A DNA stretch of 64,000 nucleotides, from contig NZ_CP176395.1 of assembly GCF_046244365.1 (NCBI RefSeq), forward strand, positions 8,060,001 to 8,124,000, in the 5' to 3' direction. Every line of letters begins with the position of its first letter. Within the stretch, counting starts at the first letter, position 1. Origin of the DNA: Paenibacillus_V sp046244365 (lineage in GTDB: Bacteria; Bacillota; Bacilli; Paenibacillales; NBRC-103111). This document shows, piece after piece, positions 33,287 to 40,856 of the stretch. A program made the position numbers and the translations under genes. The notes under the pieces are model-generated. The model made no database searches and was not told the origin of the DNA. It was given only the letters and a program-made list of their open reading frames with translations.

Positions 33287-33316
33287 ATCCTAACATACCC
33301 CCATAGGGTATGTCAA
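33287..33316 (-). promoter_or_regulatory. csoR operon promoter with embedded CsoR operator
   Basis: TTGACA (33311-33316) and TAGGAT (33287-33292) on the minus strand frame an 18-nt spacer holding TACCCTATGGGGGTA; the palindrome ACATACCC/GGGTATGT spans 33293-33313. This matches GC-tract CsoR operators and would block RNA polymerase when occupied. Confidence 0.85.
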
Positions 33317-33391
33317 TCCATGCGCAAAGACGGCCCGCCTCCCAGCTAGCAAGGCTTGACCGTCTCCTTTTCATCCGTGCGGCGGGCTCCT

Positions 33392-34114
33392 TCACGCGTC
33401 CGAACCGTCCTCTTCCGAGCTGATCCGCAGGCAGTAGCCGACTCCCCGGACCGTATGAATAAGCGAAGGGCGGAAGTTTTGATCGATTTTTTTGCGCAAA
33501 TAACCGATGTAGACGTCCGTAATGTTCGTATCCCCTACAAAGTCATAACCCCAGACTTGCTGGATAAGCTCTTCCCGGCGAATCACCTCGCCAGCCCTCT
33601 CCAGCATGTACACGAGCAGATCGAACTCCTTCGGCGTCAAGTCGATCGGCTGCCCGCAACGCACGACGGTCCTCGCCTTCGTATCCACCTCCAGCTTATC
33701 GATTTGCAGCACATGCGGGTGCGGGTCAGGCTCCTCCCGATACGACGCTCTCGCATGCCGCAGGCAGGCTCGTATACGCGCAAGCAGCTCCTCGATGGCA
33801 AAAGGCTTCGTGATGTAATCGTTAGCTCCCTGGTCAAGCGCGGCGACCTTATCCGGCGTAGCCGACCGGCCCGAAACCATAATGATCGGCATACCCTTTC
33901 CGGCTGCCCGCAGCCTGCGGAGCACCTCCATCCCGCTCAGCTCCGGCAGGATGACGTCCAGCAAGATAAGATCCCACGAGCCGGACAGCGCCTGATCCAG
34001 CCCTTCGCGCCCCGTAGCGGCGCTTCCCACGGCATACCCGTCATGCGCAAGCTCCTGCTCCAGCAGCCATCTGGTTTCTTGTTCATCGTCCACGATTAAT
34101 ATGTTTTCGCTCAT
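33392..34114 (-). CDS. OmpR/PhoB-family response regulator (orphan)
   Basis: 240 residues: receiver domain with acidic pair Asp9-Asp10, phospho-acceptor Asp53 (LILLDVILPE) and YITKPF, then a winged helix (IDLTPKEFDLLVYML to VYIGYLRKKID, ending RGVGYCL). No kinase gene lies next to it; downstream is the copper operon, transcribed from its own promoter. GGGGA lies about 9 nt before ATG 34114. A weak GACGG/CCGTC hairpin follows the gene. Confidence 0.92.
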   Translation of the reverse strand: MSENILIVDDEQETRWLLEQELAHDGYAVGSAATGREGLDQALSGSWDLILLDVILPELSGMEVLRRLRAAGKGMPIIMVSGRSATPDKVAALDQGANDYITKPFAIEELLARIRACLRHARASYREEPDPHPHVLQIDKLEVDTKARTVVRCGQPIDLTPKEFDLLVYMLERAGEVIRREELIQQVWGYDFVGDTNITDVYIGYLRKKIDQNFRPSLIHTVRGVGYCLRISSEEDGSDA

Positions 34115-34293
34115 CGCCTGCGTCCCCTACCGCTCATCTCCGATTTCCTCCGTCGCTCAGCTGTTTACCGGCATTAATGAGCTGCCCCGCATGCGTCTGG
34201 CCCTTTGCGGAAGGTTTTCGAATAGTTTGAGCCGCGGCGTCCAAAAATATGAACCGTCATGAAATTAACCCTTTATCTTGCGAAAACGACCAA

Positions 34294-34337
34294 GGATAAA
34301 CGCCTGCCGGCGTCTTATGACGCCGTGCGTTTACCGG
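34294..34337. repeat. GGATAAACG/CGTTTACCG hairpin repeat, copy 2
   Basis: GGATAAACGCCTGCCGGCG, CTTATGACGCC, then GTGCGTTTACCGG; the arms are roughly complementary. It lies in the 330-nt gap between nlpC and the orphan regulator, which otherwise holds no supported gene. Confidence 0.5.
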
Positions 34338-34377
34338 TGAAATATAAGCGCTTATCGTGTGAAACCTATAAATTCTT

Positions 34378-34412
34378 AAAAAAAAGCCCGAAACCGTTGA
34401 AGGTCCGGACTT
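34378..34412 (-). terminator. Terminator of the NlpC/P60 gene
   Basis: AGTCCG/CGGGCTT arms followed on the minus strand by eight T residues, about 36 nt after the stop codon. Confidence 0.75.
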
Positions 34413-34448
34413 TTCGAATTCCCGATGCGTTCCTATGCTTGTCCCGAA

Positions 34449-34955
34449 TCAGTAAACGCGGCGGGCTGTGATATAGTGGCTTTTCCACCAGCTGCTGTTG
34501 ATGTTGGAGAATGTAACGCCCTGCGGGTTGCCGTACGTATTCAAAAACTTGCCGTTGCCCGCATAAATGCCGACATGCGCGACTTTGCCTTTGGAGCCTG
34601 CCGTAGAGAAGAACACGAGGTCCCCTTTGCGAAGCTGGCTTTTCGGAACGTACTTGCCGACCTTCGATTGCTGGCTTGAAGTGCGCGGCAGGCTGATGCC
34701 GAAATGCTTGAATACGTGCTGCGTGAACGAAGAGCAATCGAATGAAGCCGTCGTCGACGTAGAGGCGCCGAATTTGTAGGGTCTGCCCAAATAATTGTCG
34801 CCGTAGCTGATAAGCTTGTCGCCCAGCGATTGAGCGGAAGCGGTAGCGGCGTGTGCCGATTGAGGCGCCAGAGCCAGCGTGCCGGTAACGGCAAGAGTGA
34901 CACTGAGGCCGATAGTGGCCATACTTTGCACAAGGCGTCTTTTGATGTTGATCAT
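34449..34955 (-). CDS. Secreted NlpC/P60 peptidoglycan endopeptidase
   Basis: 168 residues. A signal peptide ends near AHA-A (residue 36). The rest is one NlpC/P60 domain: catalytic Cys74 (ASFDCSSFTQHVF), His127 (VAHVGIYAG) and a polar third residue downstream, with GDLVFF between them. Such enzymes cut D-Glu-diaminopimelate stem-peptide bonds in the cell wall. There is no SH3 or LysM targeting domain. AAGGAGG lies 12 nt before ATG 34955. It is monocistronic with a terminator. Confidence 0.93.
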   Translation of the reverse strand: MINIKRRLVQSMATIGLSVTLAVTGTLALAPQSAHAATASAQSLGDKLISYGDNYLGRPYKFGASTSTTASFDCSSFTQHVFKHFGISLPRTSSQQSKVGKYVPKSQLRKGDLVFFSTAGSKGKVAHVGIYAGNGKFLNTYGNPQGVTFSNINSSWWKSHYITARRVY

Positions 34956-35151
34956 GATGGGATAGTTCCTCCTTGGGTTTCAGTAGTTAGGCCATTGCCT
35001 GAAACCCACTATATCACGAGAAAAAATGCCCACATTTACCACATCGCCCTGAAAGCGTGTCCAATCAACGGCTTAAGCCGGTTTCTAAGAATTCAATAAG
35101 AATTTTCTCATCCTTTTTTTATTGCATTTACCCTGCTGTGGAATACAAACC

Positions 35152-36849
35152 TTATTTATCCAAAATTACCTGCTGTACCTTCAACTGCTGCTGAAGCAGC
35201 TTCATTTGCGCGGGAGTCGGCTTATCGACCGAAAACTTCCGTTCCAGCGAAAGCGCCGCCGCCGTCCCAGCCGCATCGCCCAGCATGATCAAATTCGGAT
35301 ACACGCGCATCGCCGTCCAGGCGAAAGAGTCCATATTGGCCGCATAGCCCGGAATGAGCACATTCGTCAGCTTGGGCGAGCGCAGCACGTCATAAGGGAC
35401 GTACCACGGCTCTTTGCCAAGCGGATTGGAAAGCTGCTCGCCCTTTTTATACGAGTTGGAGTCAAAATGATAATACCCTAGGCCGATCCGGCTCTCATAA
35501 TACGGCTCGTCGTTTCCCGTCACGCCGTTCTTATCGAGGGCAAAACGGTAGGTGCGCGTCGCCGGATCCGCCACATTCGCCGTATGGACGCTTTCGCGGA
35601 TATACAGCATTTCTCCGGCCACCGGTTCCCCGTCCTTCATCACAAGCTCCGCATTTTCCAGCCCGTTCATGCTTCGCAGCATTTGGATGAATGCCGGCTT
35701 TTTGAGCTCCTTCAGCGCCATTTCGCGCGCAACTTCCGGATCCAACCCGCCGCCCGAAGGATAGCTGCCCCCGCTCGCATCCGCATCACGAATCGTTTTG
35801 CGGGCATCCACGTTATAGACGAGCAGCATGTTCATCCAGAATTCCATCTCCGTCGAACCCGCTTCGCCTTTGCCGGAATATCCGTCTTCGCCCGCATTGT
35901 AAGGCTTGATGCGAAAGAAAGGAGACGCCGCATCGTACGCGAGGATGACGGGATTGCTGCGCATTTCGTGCCCCGCCCACAGCTGGAAGGAGCCTTTGTA
36001 CGTCAAAGCCTTCCCCTGCAGCTTCGGATCGATAACCGCCTTCTTGGCATCCAGCCCCTTCAGCTTGAACATCAGGGTGGCCGCCATTTGCGCGCCATCC
36101 GGGTTCTGATCCTCCCGTCCTACGGTACCGACATGCTCGCCGGTAAACCGCACAAGCCTTCCGGTCTCGGAAGCGTCCACGAACAGAGGCGCCCGCACCT
36201 CACGTTCCTTCGCCGTACTGCTGAACCGGTAGTAGCCTTTTTCCCCTTTGACCAGCGGCCGCGTAACGACCGATTCGATTTCGAACGCATCGTCTCCCCC
36301 GCCCCCCGCGTGGACGGGAGCGCTCCCTGCAGCCGTCGGCCGGGCCTCGTTCGATAGAGCGGTTACCGCCTTTTTGGGCTTCCCCTTCGCAGCGTCTGCG
36401 GCGGCCGGCCTTATTTTGACCTCCGTAATGTCGGTTTCATAGGCGACCTCGATGTTCTTGTGAGCGCTAAGCTTCTCGGCCAAATAAGTCTCGAACCGGT
36501 CCGGAGGAAAGACGGCGGTCACATCCTGCATAAAATAATAAAACGTTCCGGCCTGCGAGCCTTCGTAGCTAGGCTTAACGCCGCGCGGCAGCGATTTCGG
36601 CTTGTAATAGTTAACGTCGAACAAATTTTGCTTGCCCAGCGTCAAAATCGATCCGAGCGCCCGCTCGGGAACGACCATCAAGATTTTTACCGGCTTGTTC
36701 GTCCGTTTAGCGGCAAGCGCAGTCGAAACGGCTTGCGGACCGCCGCCGTATATGACCAGGTCATAATCATGTTCGTCGTCGCGGAATGATGCAAATACCG
36801 CCAAAAGAGCGAGCACGGATGCGGTGATGCAGTATAGAGATTTGCTCAA
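35152..36849 (-). CDS. FAD-dependent oxidoreductase with N-terminal membrane anchor
   Basis: 565 residues. The first 20 residues after TTG 36849 form a hydrophobic signal or anchor (YCITASVLALLAVFASF). The FAD motif VIYGGGPQAVSTALAA follows. The C-terminus has the PGYAANMDSFAWTAMRVYPN and LGDAAGTAAALSLE blocks of the FAD_oxidored family, which often accompany carbohydrate degradation. GGGGG lies upstream of the TTG. Internal Lys/Ala-rich and Gly-rich insertions occur around residues 150-190. It is alone between nlpC and nagA; the substrate is unknown. Confidence 0.85.
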   Translation of the reverse strand: MSKSLYCITASVLALLAVFASFRDDEHDYDLVIYGGGPQAVSTALAAKRTNKPVKILMVVPERALGSILTLGKQNLFDVNYYKPKSLPRGVKPSYEGSQAGTFYYFMQDVTAVFPPDRFETYLAEKLSAHKNIEVAYETDITEVKIRPAAADAAKGKPKKAVTALSNEARPTAAGSAPVHAGGGGDDAFEIESVVTRPLVKGEKGYYRFSSTAKEREVRAPLFVDASETGRLVRFTGEHVGTVGREDQNPDGAQMAATLMFKLKGLDAKKAVIDPKLQGKALTYKGSFQLWAGHEMRSNPVILAYDAASPFFRIKPYNAGEDGYSGKGEAGSTEMEFWMNMLLVYNVDARKTIRDADASGGSYPSGGGLDPEVAREMALKELKKPAFIQMLRSMNGLENAELVMKDGEPVAGEMLYIRESVHTANVADPATRTYRFALDKNGVTGNDEPYYESRIGLGYYHFDSNSYKKGEQLSNPLGKEPWYVPYDVLRSPKLTNVLIPGYAANMDSFAWTAMRVYPNLIMLGDAAGTAAALSLERKFSVDKPTPAQMKLLQQQLKVQQVILDK

Positions 36850-37091
36850 TGGATTGGCCCCCAGACCCCATGATATGACCGATAGGCAGCGGTTCGCCGC
36901 CCCTAAAGTGTCGACTTGCATGAAGGATTGCGCGGGAAAACAACTTACCGTTAAGATGGCGATAATCCCGGCATTTCATGTGTTCGCCGTCTTTCTTTAT
37001 TTTCCTTGGTGCACCTGCAAAAATTTATCAAAGTACGCGTTTAAAAACAGGATTAGCCGCTCCGAAAAGGCCGGGTATTTGAAAACTCAGC

Positions 37092-37132
37092 AAAAAGCGC
37101 ACCGGGACTTTTCCGTCCGTCCGGTGCGCTTT
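37092..37132 (-). terminator. nagA terminator
   Basis: A perfect 10-bp stem AGCGCACCGG/CCGGTGCGCT followed on the minus strand by TTTTTG, 31 nt after the stop. Confidence 0.85.
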
Positions 37133-37162
37133 ACCGATGCGTACAAGCGCCGACTCTCGGAG

Positions 37163-38350
37163 TTACGCCTGAAACACGTTTCTCCCTCTTACGTAGGTCG
37201 CTTTCACGTTAAGGTCTGCGTCTAGGATGACAAGGTCTGCGTCTTTTCCCGCTTCGATCGAGCCTTTGCGGTCGTCGATGCCGACTTGGCGCGCGGGATT
37301 GAGCGTAAGACCCGGCAGTACGCTTTCCAGGGATAAGCCTGTGAATGCGATCGTGTTGCGCAGCGCGCGGTCCATCGTCAGCGTGCTTCCCGCCAGGCTG
37401 CCGCCGTCGCGCAGCGTCGCCTTGTTATCCTTCACGATAATCGGCAGTTCGCCAAGGAAATAGTCGCCGTCCGGACAGCCGGTCGCTTCGATCGCGTCCG
37501 TGATGAGCACGATTTTGTCGGCAGGCTTCGTTTTATATACGAGCGAAACGATATCCGGTGTCATATGAATGCCGTCGACGATCAATTCGACCGCCAGCTC
37601 GTCCATAAGCAGCGCCGAACCCGCCACTCCCGGCTCACGGTGATGCATCGGGCTCATCCCGTTGAACATATGGGTCACATGGCTTGCGCCTTTTGCGACC
37701 GCTTCGCGGATGTCTGCGATTTTGCCGTCGGAATGCCCGATCGAAGCGGTAACGCCGTTCTGCGTTGCATAAGCGATCGTTTCGAGGTTGCCTGCAAACT
37801 CAGGCGCAATCGTCATGAGACGAATCGAGTGTCCGGAATCGTCCATATATTTCTTCATTTCTTCGACTGTCGCTTCGCGGATATGAGCCGGGTTCTGCGC
37901 ACCGCAGCGGACCGGATTGATAAACGGTCCTTCCAGATGGATGCCTACCGCATCGGCGCCGGAAGTCCCTGCCTCGAGCTCCTGCGCAAGGCTTTGCAAA
38001 GCCGCGTCGATATCTTCCTTGCTGGCCGTGAGCGTCGTTGCCAGGAAAGCGGTAGTGCCGTGCTTGGCATGAAATAAGCTCATGCCGTCAAGCATCGGCT
38101 TGCCGGGACGCGAGGACATCACGTCGAACCCTCCGCCGCCGTGAACGTGAACGTCGACGAAGCCGGGCACCAGATTCGCGCCCCCTACATCGATGATCTC
38201 CGCTCCTTCCGTATCGGCCGAACCGGCAAGCGCAGCCGGGATGATCGATTCGATCATGCCGTCCCGCACCAGCAGGCTCGCTCCTTCAAAAACGCCGTCC
38301 GGCGTATACACATTCGCATTCGTAAACAGCTTTACGCTTGATTCAGGCAT
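37163..38350 (-). CDS. nagA: N-acetylglucosamine-6-phosphate deacetylase
   Basis: 395 residues, amidohydrolase fold. Metal ligands and active-site blocks are visible: VDVHVHGGGG, HLEGPFINP, SIGHSDG, THMFNGMSPMHHREPG and LITDAIEATG with the catalytic Asp. It removes acetyl from GlcNAc-6-phosphate to give glucosamine-6-phosphate for wall recycling or catabolism. ATG 38350 has GGAGGGAG upstream. nagB and the GntR-type regulator often found with it are not present here. A TTGTCA-17-AATACT promoter lies at 38418-38446. Confidence 0.95.
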   Translation of the reverse strand: MPESSVKLFTNANVYTPDGVFEGASLLVRDGMIESIIPAALAGSADTEGAEIIDVGGANLVPGFVDVHVHGGGGFDVMSSRPGKPMLDGMSLFHAKHGTTAFLATTLTASKEDIDAALQSLAQELEAGTSGADAVGIHLEGPFINPVRCGAQNPAHIREATVEEMKKYMDDSGHSIRLMTIAPEFAGNLETIAYATQNGVTASIGHSDGKIADIREAVAKGASHVTHMFNGMSPMHHREPGVAGSALLMDELAVELIVDGIHMTPDIVSLVYKTKPADKIVLITDAIEATGCPDGDYFLGELPIIVKDNKATLRDGGSLAGSTLTMDRALRNTIAFTGLSLESVLPGLTLNPARQVGIDDRKGSIEAGKDADLVILDADLNVKATYVRGRNVFQA

Positions 38351-38417
38351 GGTATTCTCCCTCCAGATGGTTGGGCGTTCCGCCCTATGTCTGTGCTATA
38401 GTTGATCTAATGAGGCT

Positions 38418-38446
38418 AGTATTGCATAGCGCACGTCTTTTGACAA
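38418..38446 (-). promoter_or_regulatory. nagA promoter candidate
   Basis: Minus-strand TTGTCA (38441-38446), 17-nt spacer, AATACT (38418-38423), about 70 nt upstream of nagA. Confidence 0.5.
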
Positions 38447-38470
38447 CGCCGCGGACGGCTTGCCTTAGGG

Positions 38471-38938
38471 TTATTCGCCTTGCGTTTCGTCCTCGTTCTC
38501 CTGCTTTCTGCTCTGCTTGCAATCGGAGCAATAGCCGAATATTTCAAAGCGATGGGAAACGATGTCAAAGGAAGCCGGCAGCTCCGGAACGGAAGGCATC
38601 GGGCAGAACTCGAACGTATACGTCTTTTCGCAGGATAGGCAGATCAGGTGATGATGGTGGTGCGATTGGCAGCGCGCTTTGAATTTCAGCCCGTCGTTCA
38701 AATAAAACTGCTCCAGCACGCCCATCTCCGACAGCAGCCGTAAATTGCGGTAAACGGTGTCGAAGCTCATGCCGGGATATTTTTTGGTCATGTGGTCATA
38801 TACGTCGCGGGGAGACAGATAACCGTCCGCATGCGCAAACAGCGTTGCGAGCGTTCTTCGCTGCTCCGTAATGCGCCACCCTTTCTTGACCATACTTTGC
38901 AAGATTTCGTGTACCGTCTGGTCCGTATGCGTAGCCAC
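38471..38938 (-). CDS. zur: Fur-family regulator, Zur-like
   Basis: 155 residues from GTG 38938, which has AAAGGGG 8 nt upstream; ATG 38944 lies too close to that site. The helix-turn-helix region contains PGMSFDTVYRNLRLLSEMGVLE. The dimerisation domain has CQSHHHHHLICLSCEK, CPMPSVP and HRFEIFGYCSDC. Cys100/103/137/140 form the structural zinc site. The pattern matches Bacillus Zur (zinc uptake repressor) better than Fur or PerR. No zinc transporter gene is nearby. A TAGTA-AAG-TACTA palindrome lies about 75 nt upstream but is not a standard Zur box. Confidence 0.82.
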   Translation of the reverse strand: MATHTDQTVHEILQSMVKKGWRITEQRRTLATLFAHADGYLSPRDVYDHMTKKYPGMSFDTVYRNLRLLSEMGVLEQFYLNDGLKFKARCQSHHHHHLICLSCEKTYTFEFCPMPSVPELPASFDIVSHRFEIFGYCSDCKQSRKQENEDETQGE

Positions 38939-39162
38939 TGGCATTACCCCTTTATCTGATCCCGTTCGCCCGGGTGTCGTTCCTGCCGGGGAGCTTCTCA
39001 ATTCTAGTACTTTACTAATAATAGTGCCCCAATCCGGCGAAGGAGTCAACCTTTGCCATATTTCCCCGCGCCGATGGGAACAACGGGAAGTATACGGCGC
39101 ATTCGGCCGGGAATCGTACATAGCAAAAGAAACGATCAAACCACCAGCGAGGTGCTTCTAAA

Positions 39163-39699
39163 ATGACCGCAATGAAATGGGTAAGCGATTCGCGTTCCGT
39201 CAATTCCAGCTACGTGCTGCCGCCGGATACGAACAATCACGGGACGCTTTTCGGAGGCAAGCTGATGTCCTATATCGACGACGTCGCCGCACGCGCAGCC
39301 ATGCGCCATGCGGGGCTGCCGATCGTGACCGCATCGACGGATTCGATCGATTTCCTGCATCCTATCCGCGTCGGACACGAAGTTTTTCTGGAGGCGGTCG
39401 TTACGTGGACGAACAAAACGTCCATGGAGGTGTTCGTCAAAGTCATCGGCGAAAATTTGCTGACCGGCGAGCGCATCGTTTGCGCCACATCGTTCCTTAC
39501 CTATGTCGCGCTCGGGAAAGACGGGCGGCCGACCGACGTTCCGAAGGCGATGCCGCAAACCGAGGAGGAGAAGCTGCTTCACGAATCGGCTCCCGCTCGT
39601 GCGGAAGCGCGCCGGCAGCGCCGGGCGGAGAGCAAGCGACTGGCCGAGACGTTCGGCGCCAAGCGGCCATGGGAGCCGAATCCGCATGAGACTAAATAG
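39163..39699 (+). CDS. Acyl-CoA thioesterase (YkhA/YciA-type hotdog)
   Basis: 178 residues. A hotdog domain fills residues 8-130, with the signature NNHGTLFGGKLMSYIDDVAARAA and SIDFLHPIRVGHEV. A Lys/Arg/Glu-rich tail follows. These enzymes hydrolyse acyl-CoA to free acid and CoA. ATG 39163 has GAGGTG 8 nt upstream. It is divergent from zur across about 220 nt. The tail is longer than in typical YkhA proteins. Confidence 0.92.
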   Translation: MTAMKWVSDSRSVNSSYVLPPDTNNHGTLFGGKLMSYIDDVAARAAMRHAGLPIVTASTDSIDFLHPIRVGHEVFLEAVVTWTNKTSMEVFVKVIGENLLTGERIVCATSFLTYVALGKDGRPTDVPKAMPQTEEEKLLHESAPARAEARRQRRAESKRLAETFGAKRPWEPNPHETK

Positions 39700-39799
39700 A
39701 GAGGCGAGCGGCATGCAGGATTTTTGCCGGGAGGCTCGAACTACATATAGCCTTGAGTAATCGAATAATGACTAGCATATAGTGGGAGCGGCTGGGCGG

Positions 39800-40735
39800 A
39801 TGATTGTTTTTATCGTCAATCCCGTATCCGGGAACGGGCGCGGGAAGAAAGTATGGAAAGAAATTGAACGGGTGCTGCGGCAGCGAAGCATCGGCCATGC
39901 CGTTCGGTTTACGACCGGCGCGGGGACTGCCGGAGCGCTGGCCGGCGAGCTGCTGCGAACCGTCCGGCCCGCGGCTGTGATTGCCGTCGGCGGCGACGGC
40001 ACCGTTCACGAGATCGTGAACGGGCTATGGGGAGCTGCCCGCTCCGGCGGCGCAGACCCAGCCGCGGCTGCAGACGCGGCTTGGCGGTTCGGATACATCC
40101 CCGCCGGCTCGGGCAACGACTTCGCCCGCGGTCACGGACTACCGCAGGAGCCGCTAGCCGCGCTTGAGCTTATTTTGGCCGGAACTTCCGTTATCCCGAT
40201 CGATTTGCTGCTCATGGAAGGCCGGGTTGCCGCCAATTCGATCGGCACGGGCTTGGACGGCCAGGTGGCGCTGGAAACGAACGAGGCCGGCTATAAGAAA
40301 CTGCTCAACCGGCTTCGCCTCGGCAAGCTTGCTTACGTTCTGGCGCTTGTACGCGTCCTTCTGACTTACCGCCCGTGCGACATGCGGCTGCTGGTGGACG
40401 GCCGGACTACGGAGAAATCCCGCGTCTGGCTGATCGCCGTCTGCAACATTCCGCATTACGGCGGAGGGATGATGATCAACCCGGCCGCAAAGCCCGATGA
40501 CGGCCTAGCGGAAGTCTGCATCGTCAGCGGCATTAGCAGGCTGAAGCTGCTTTTGCTGTTCCCGCTCGTATATTCCGGCAAGCATGTCGGGCATCCGGCC
40601 GTCACCTTCCTATCCGGGCGTGCCATCGAGATCGAGTCGTCACGACCCCATGTCGCACATATGGACGGCGAGCTCGCAAGACCCGAACGGATGCGGATCG
40701 AAGTGCTGCCAGCCCAGATTTCCGTTATCAAGTAG
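39800..40735 (+). CDS. Diacylglycerol kinase-like lipid kinase (YegS/DgkB family)
   Basis: 311 residues. The DAGK catalytic domain has NPVSGNGRGKKVW at the start and AVGGDGTVHEIVNGL near residue 70; GSGNDFARG follows. The C-terminal beta-domain ends HMDGELARPE, the conserved DGE element. DgkB-type enzymes return diacylglycerol to phosphatidic acid in lipid recycling. ATG 39800 is preferred; a GTG six codons upstream is possible. A bidirectional terminator separates it from the convergent gene downstream. Confidence 0.9.
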   Translation: MIVFIVNPVSGNGRGKKVWKEIERVLRQRSIGHAVRFTTGAGTAGALAGELLRTVRPAAVIAVGGDGTVHEIVNGLWGAARSGGADPAAAADAAWRFGYIPAGSGNDFARGHGLPQEPLAALELILAGTSVIPIDLLLMEGRVAANSIGTGLDGQVALETNEAGYKKLLNRLRLGKLAYVLALVRVLLTYRPCDMRLLVDGRTTEKSRVWLIAVCNIPHYGGGMMINPAAKPDDGLAEVCIVSGISRLKLLLLFPLVYSGKHVGHPAVTFLSGRAIEIESSRPHVAHMDGELARPERMRIEVLPAQISVIK

Positions 40736-40766
40736 CGTTTCGCCCGTCTGTTCGAAAGCAAGAATA

Positions 40767-40813
40767 AAGCCGTCAAACCCGCTTTGTAAGCGGTTTGACG
40801 GCTTCTTCTTTTT
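40767..40813 (+). terminator. Bidirectional terminator
   Basis: A 17-bp stem (AAGCCGTCAAACC/GGTTTGACGGCTT plus inner pairs) followed by TTCTTCTTTTTG on the plus strand. A-rich sequence on the left side may serve the convergent gene. Confidence 0.8.
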
Positions 40814-40856
40814 GAGGACGGGTAAACTATAACGGGATTACACCATGTCTGCGCGT

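Noticed and set aside
34259..34471. 70-codon frame between nlpC and the orphan regulator
   Set aside because: It runs through the hairpin repeat at 34294-34337 and the nlpC terminator; no ribosome site with good spacing.
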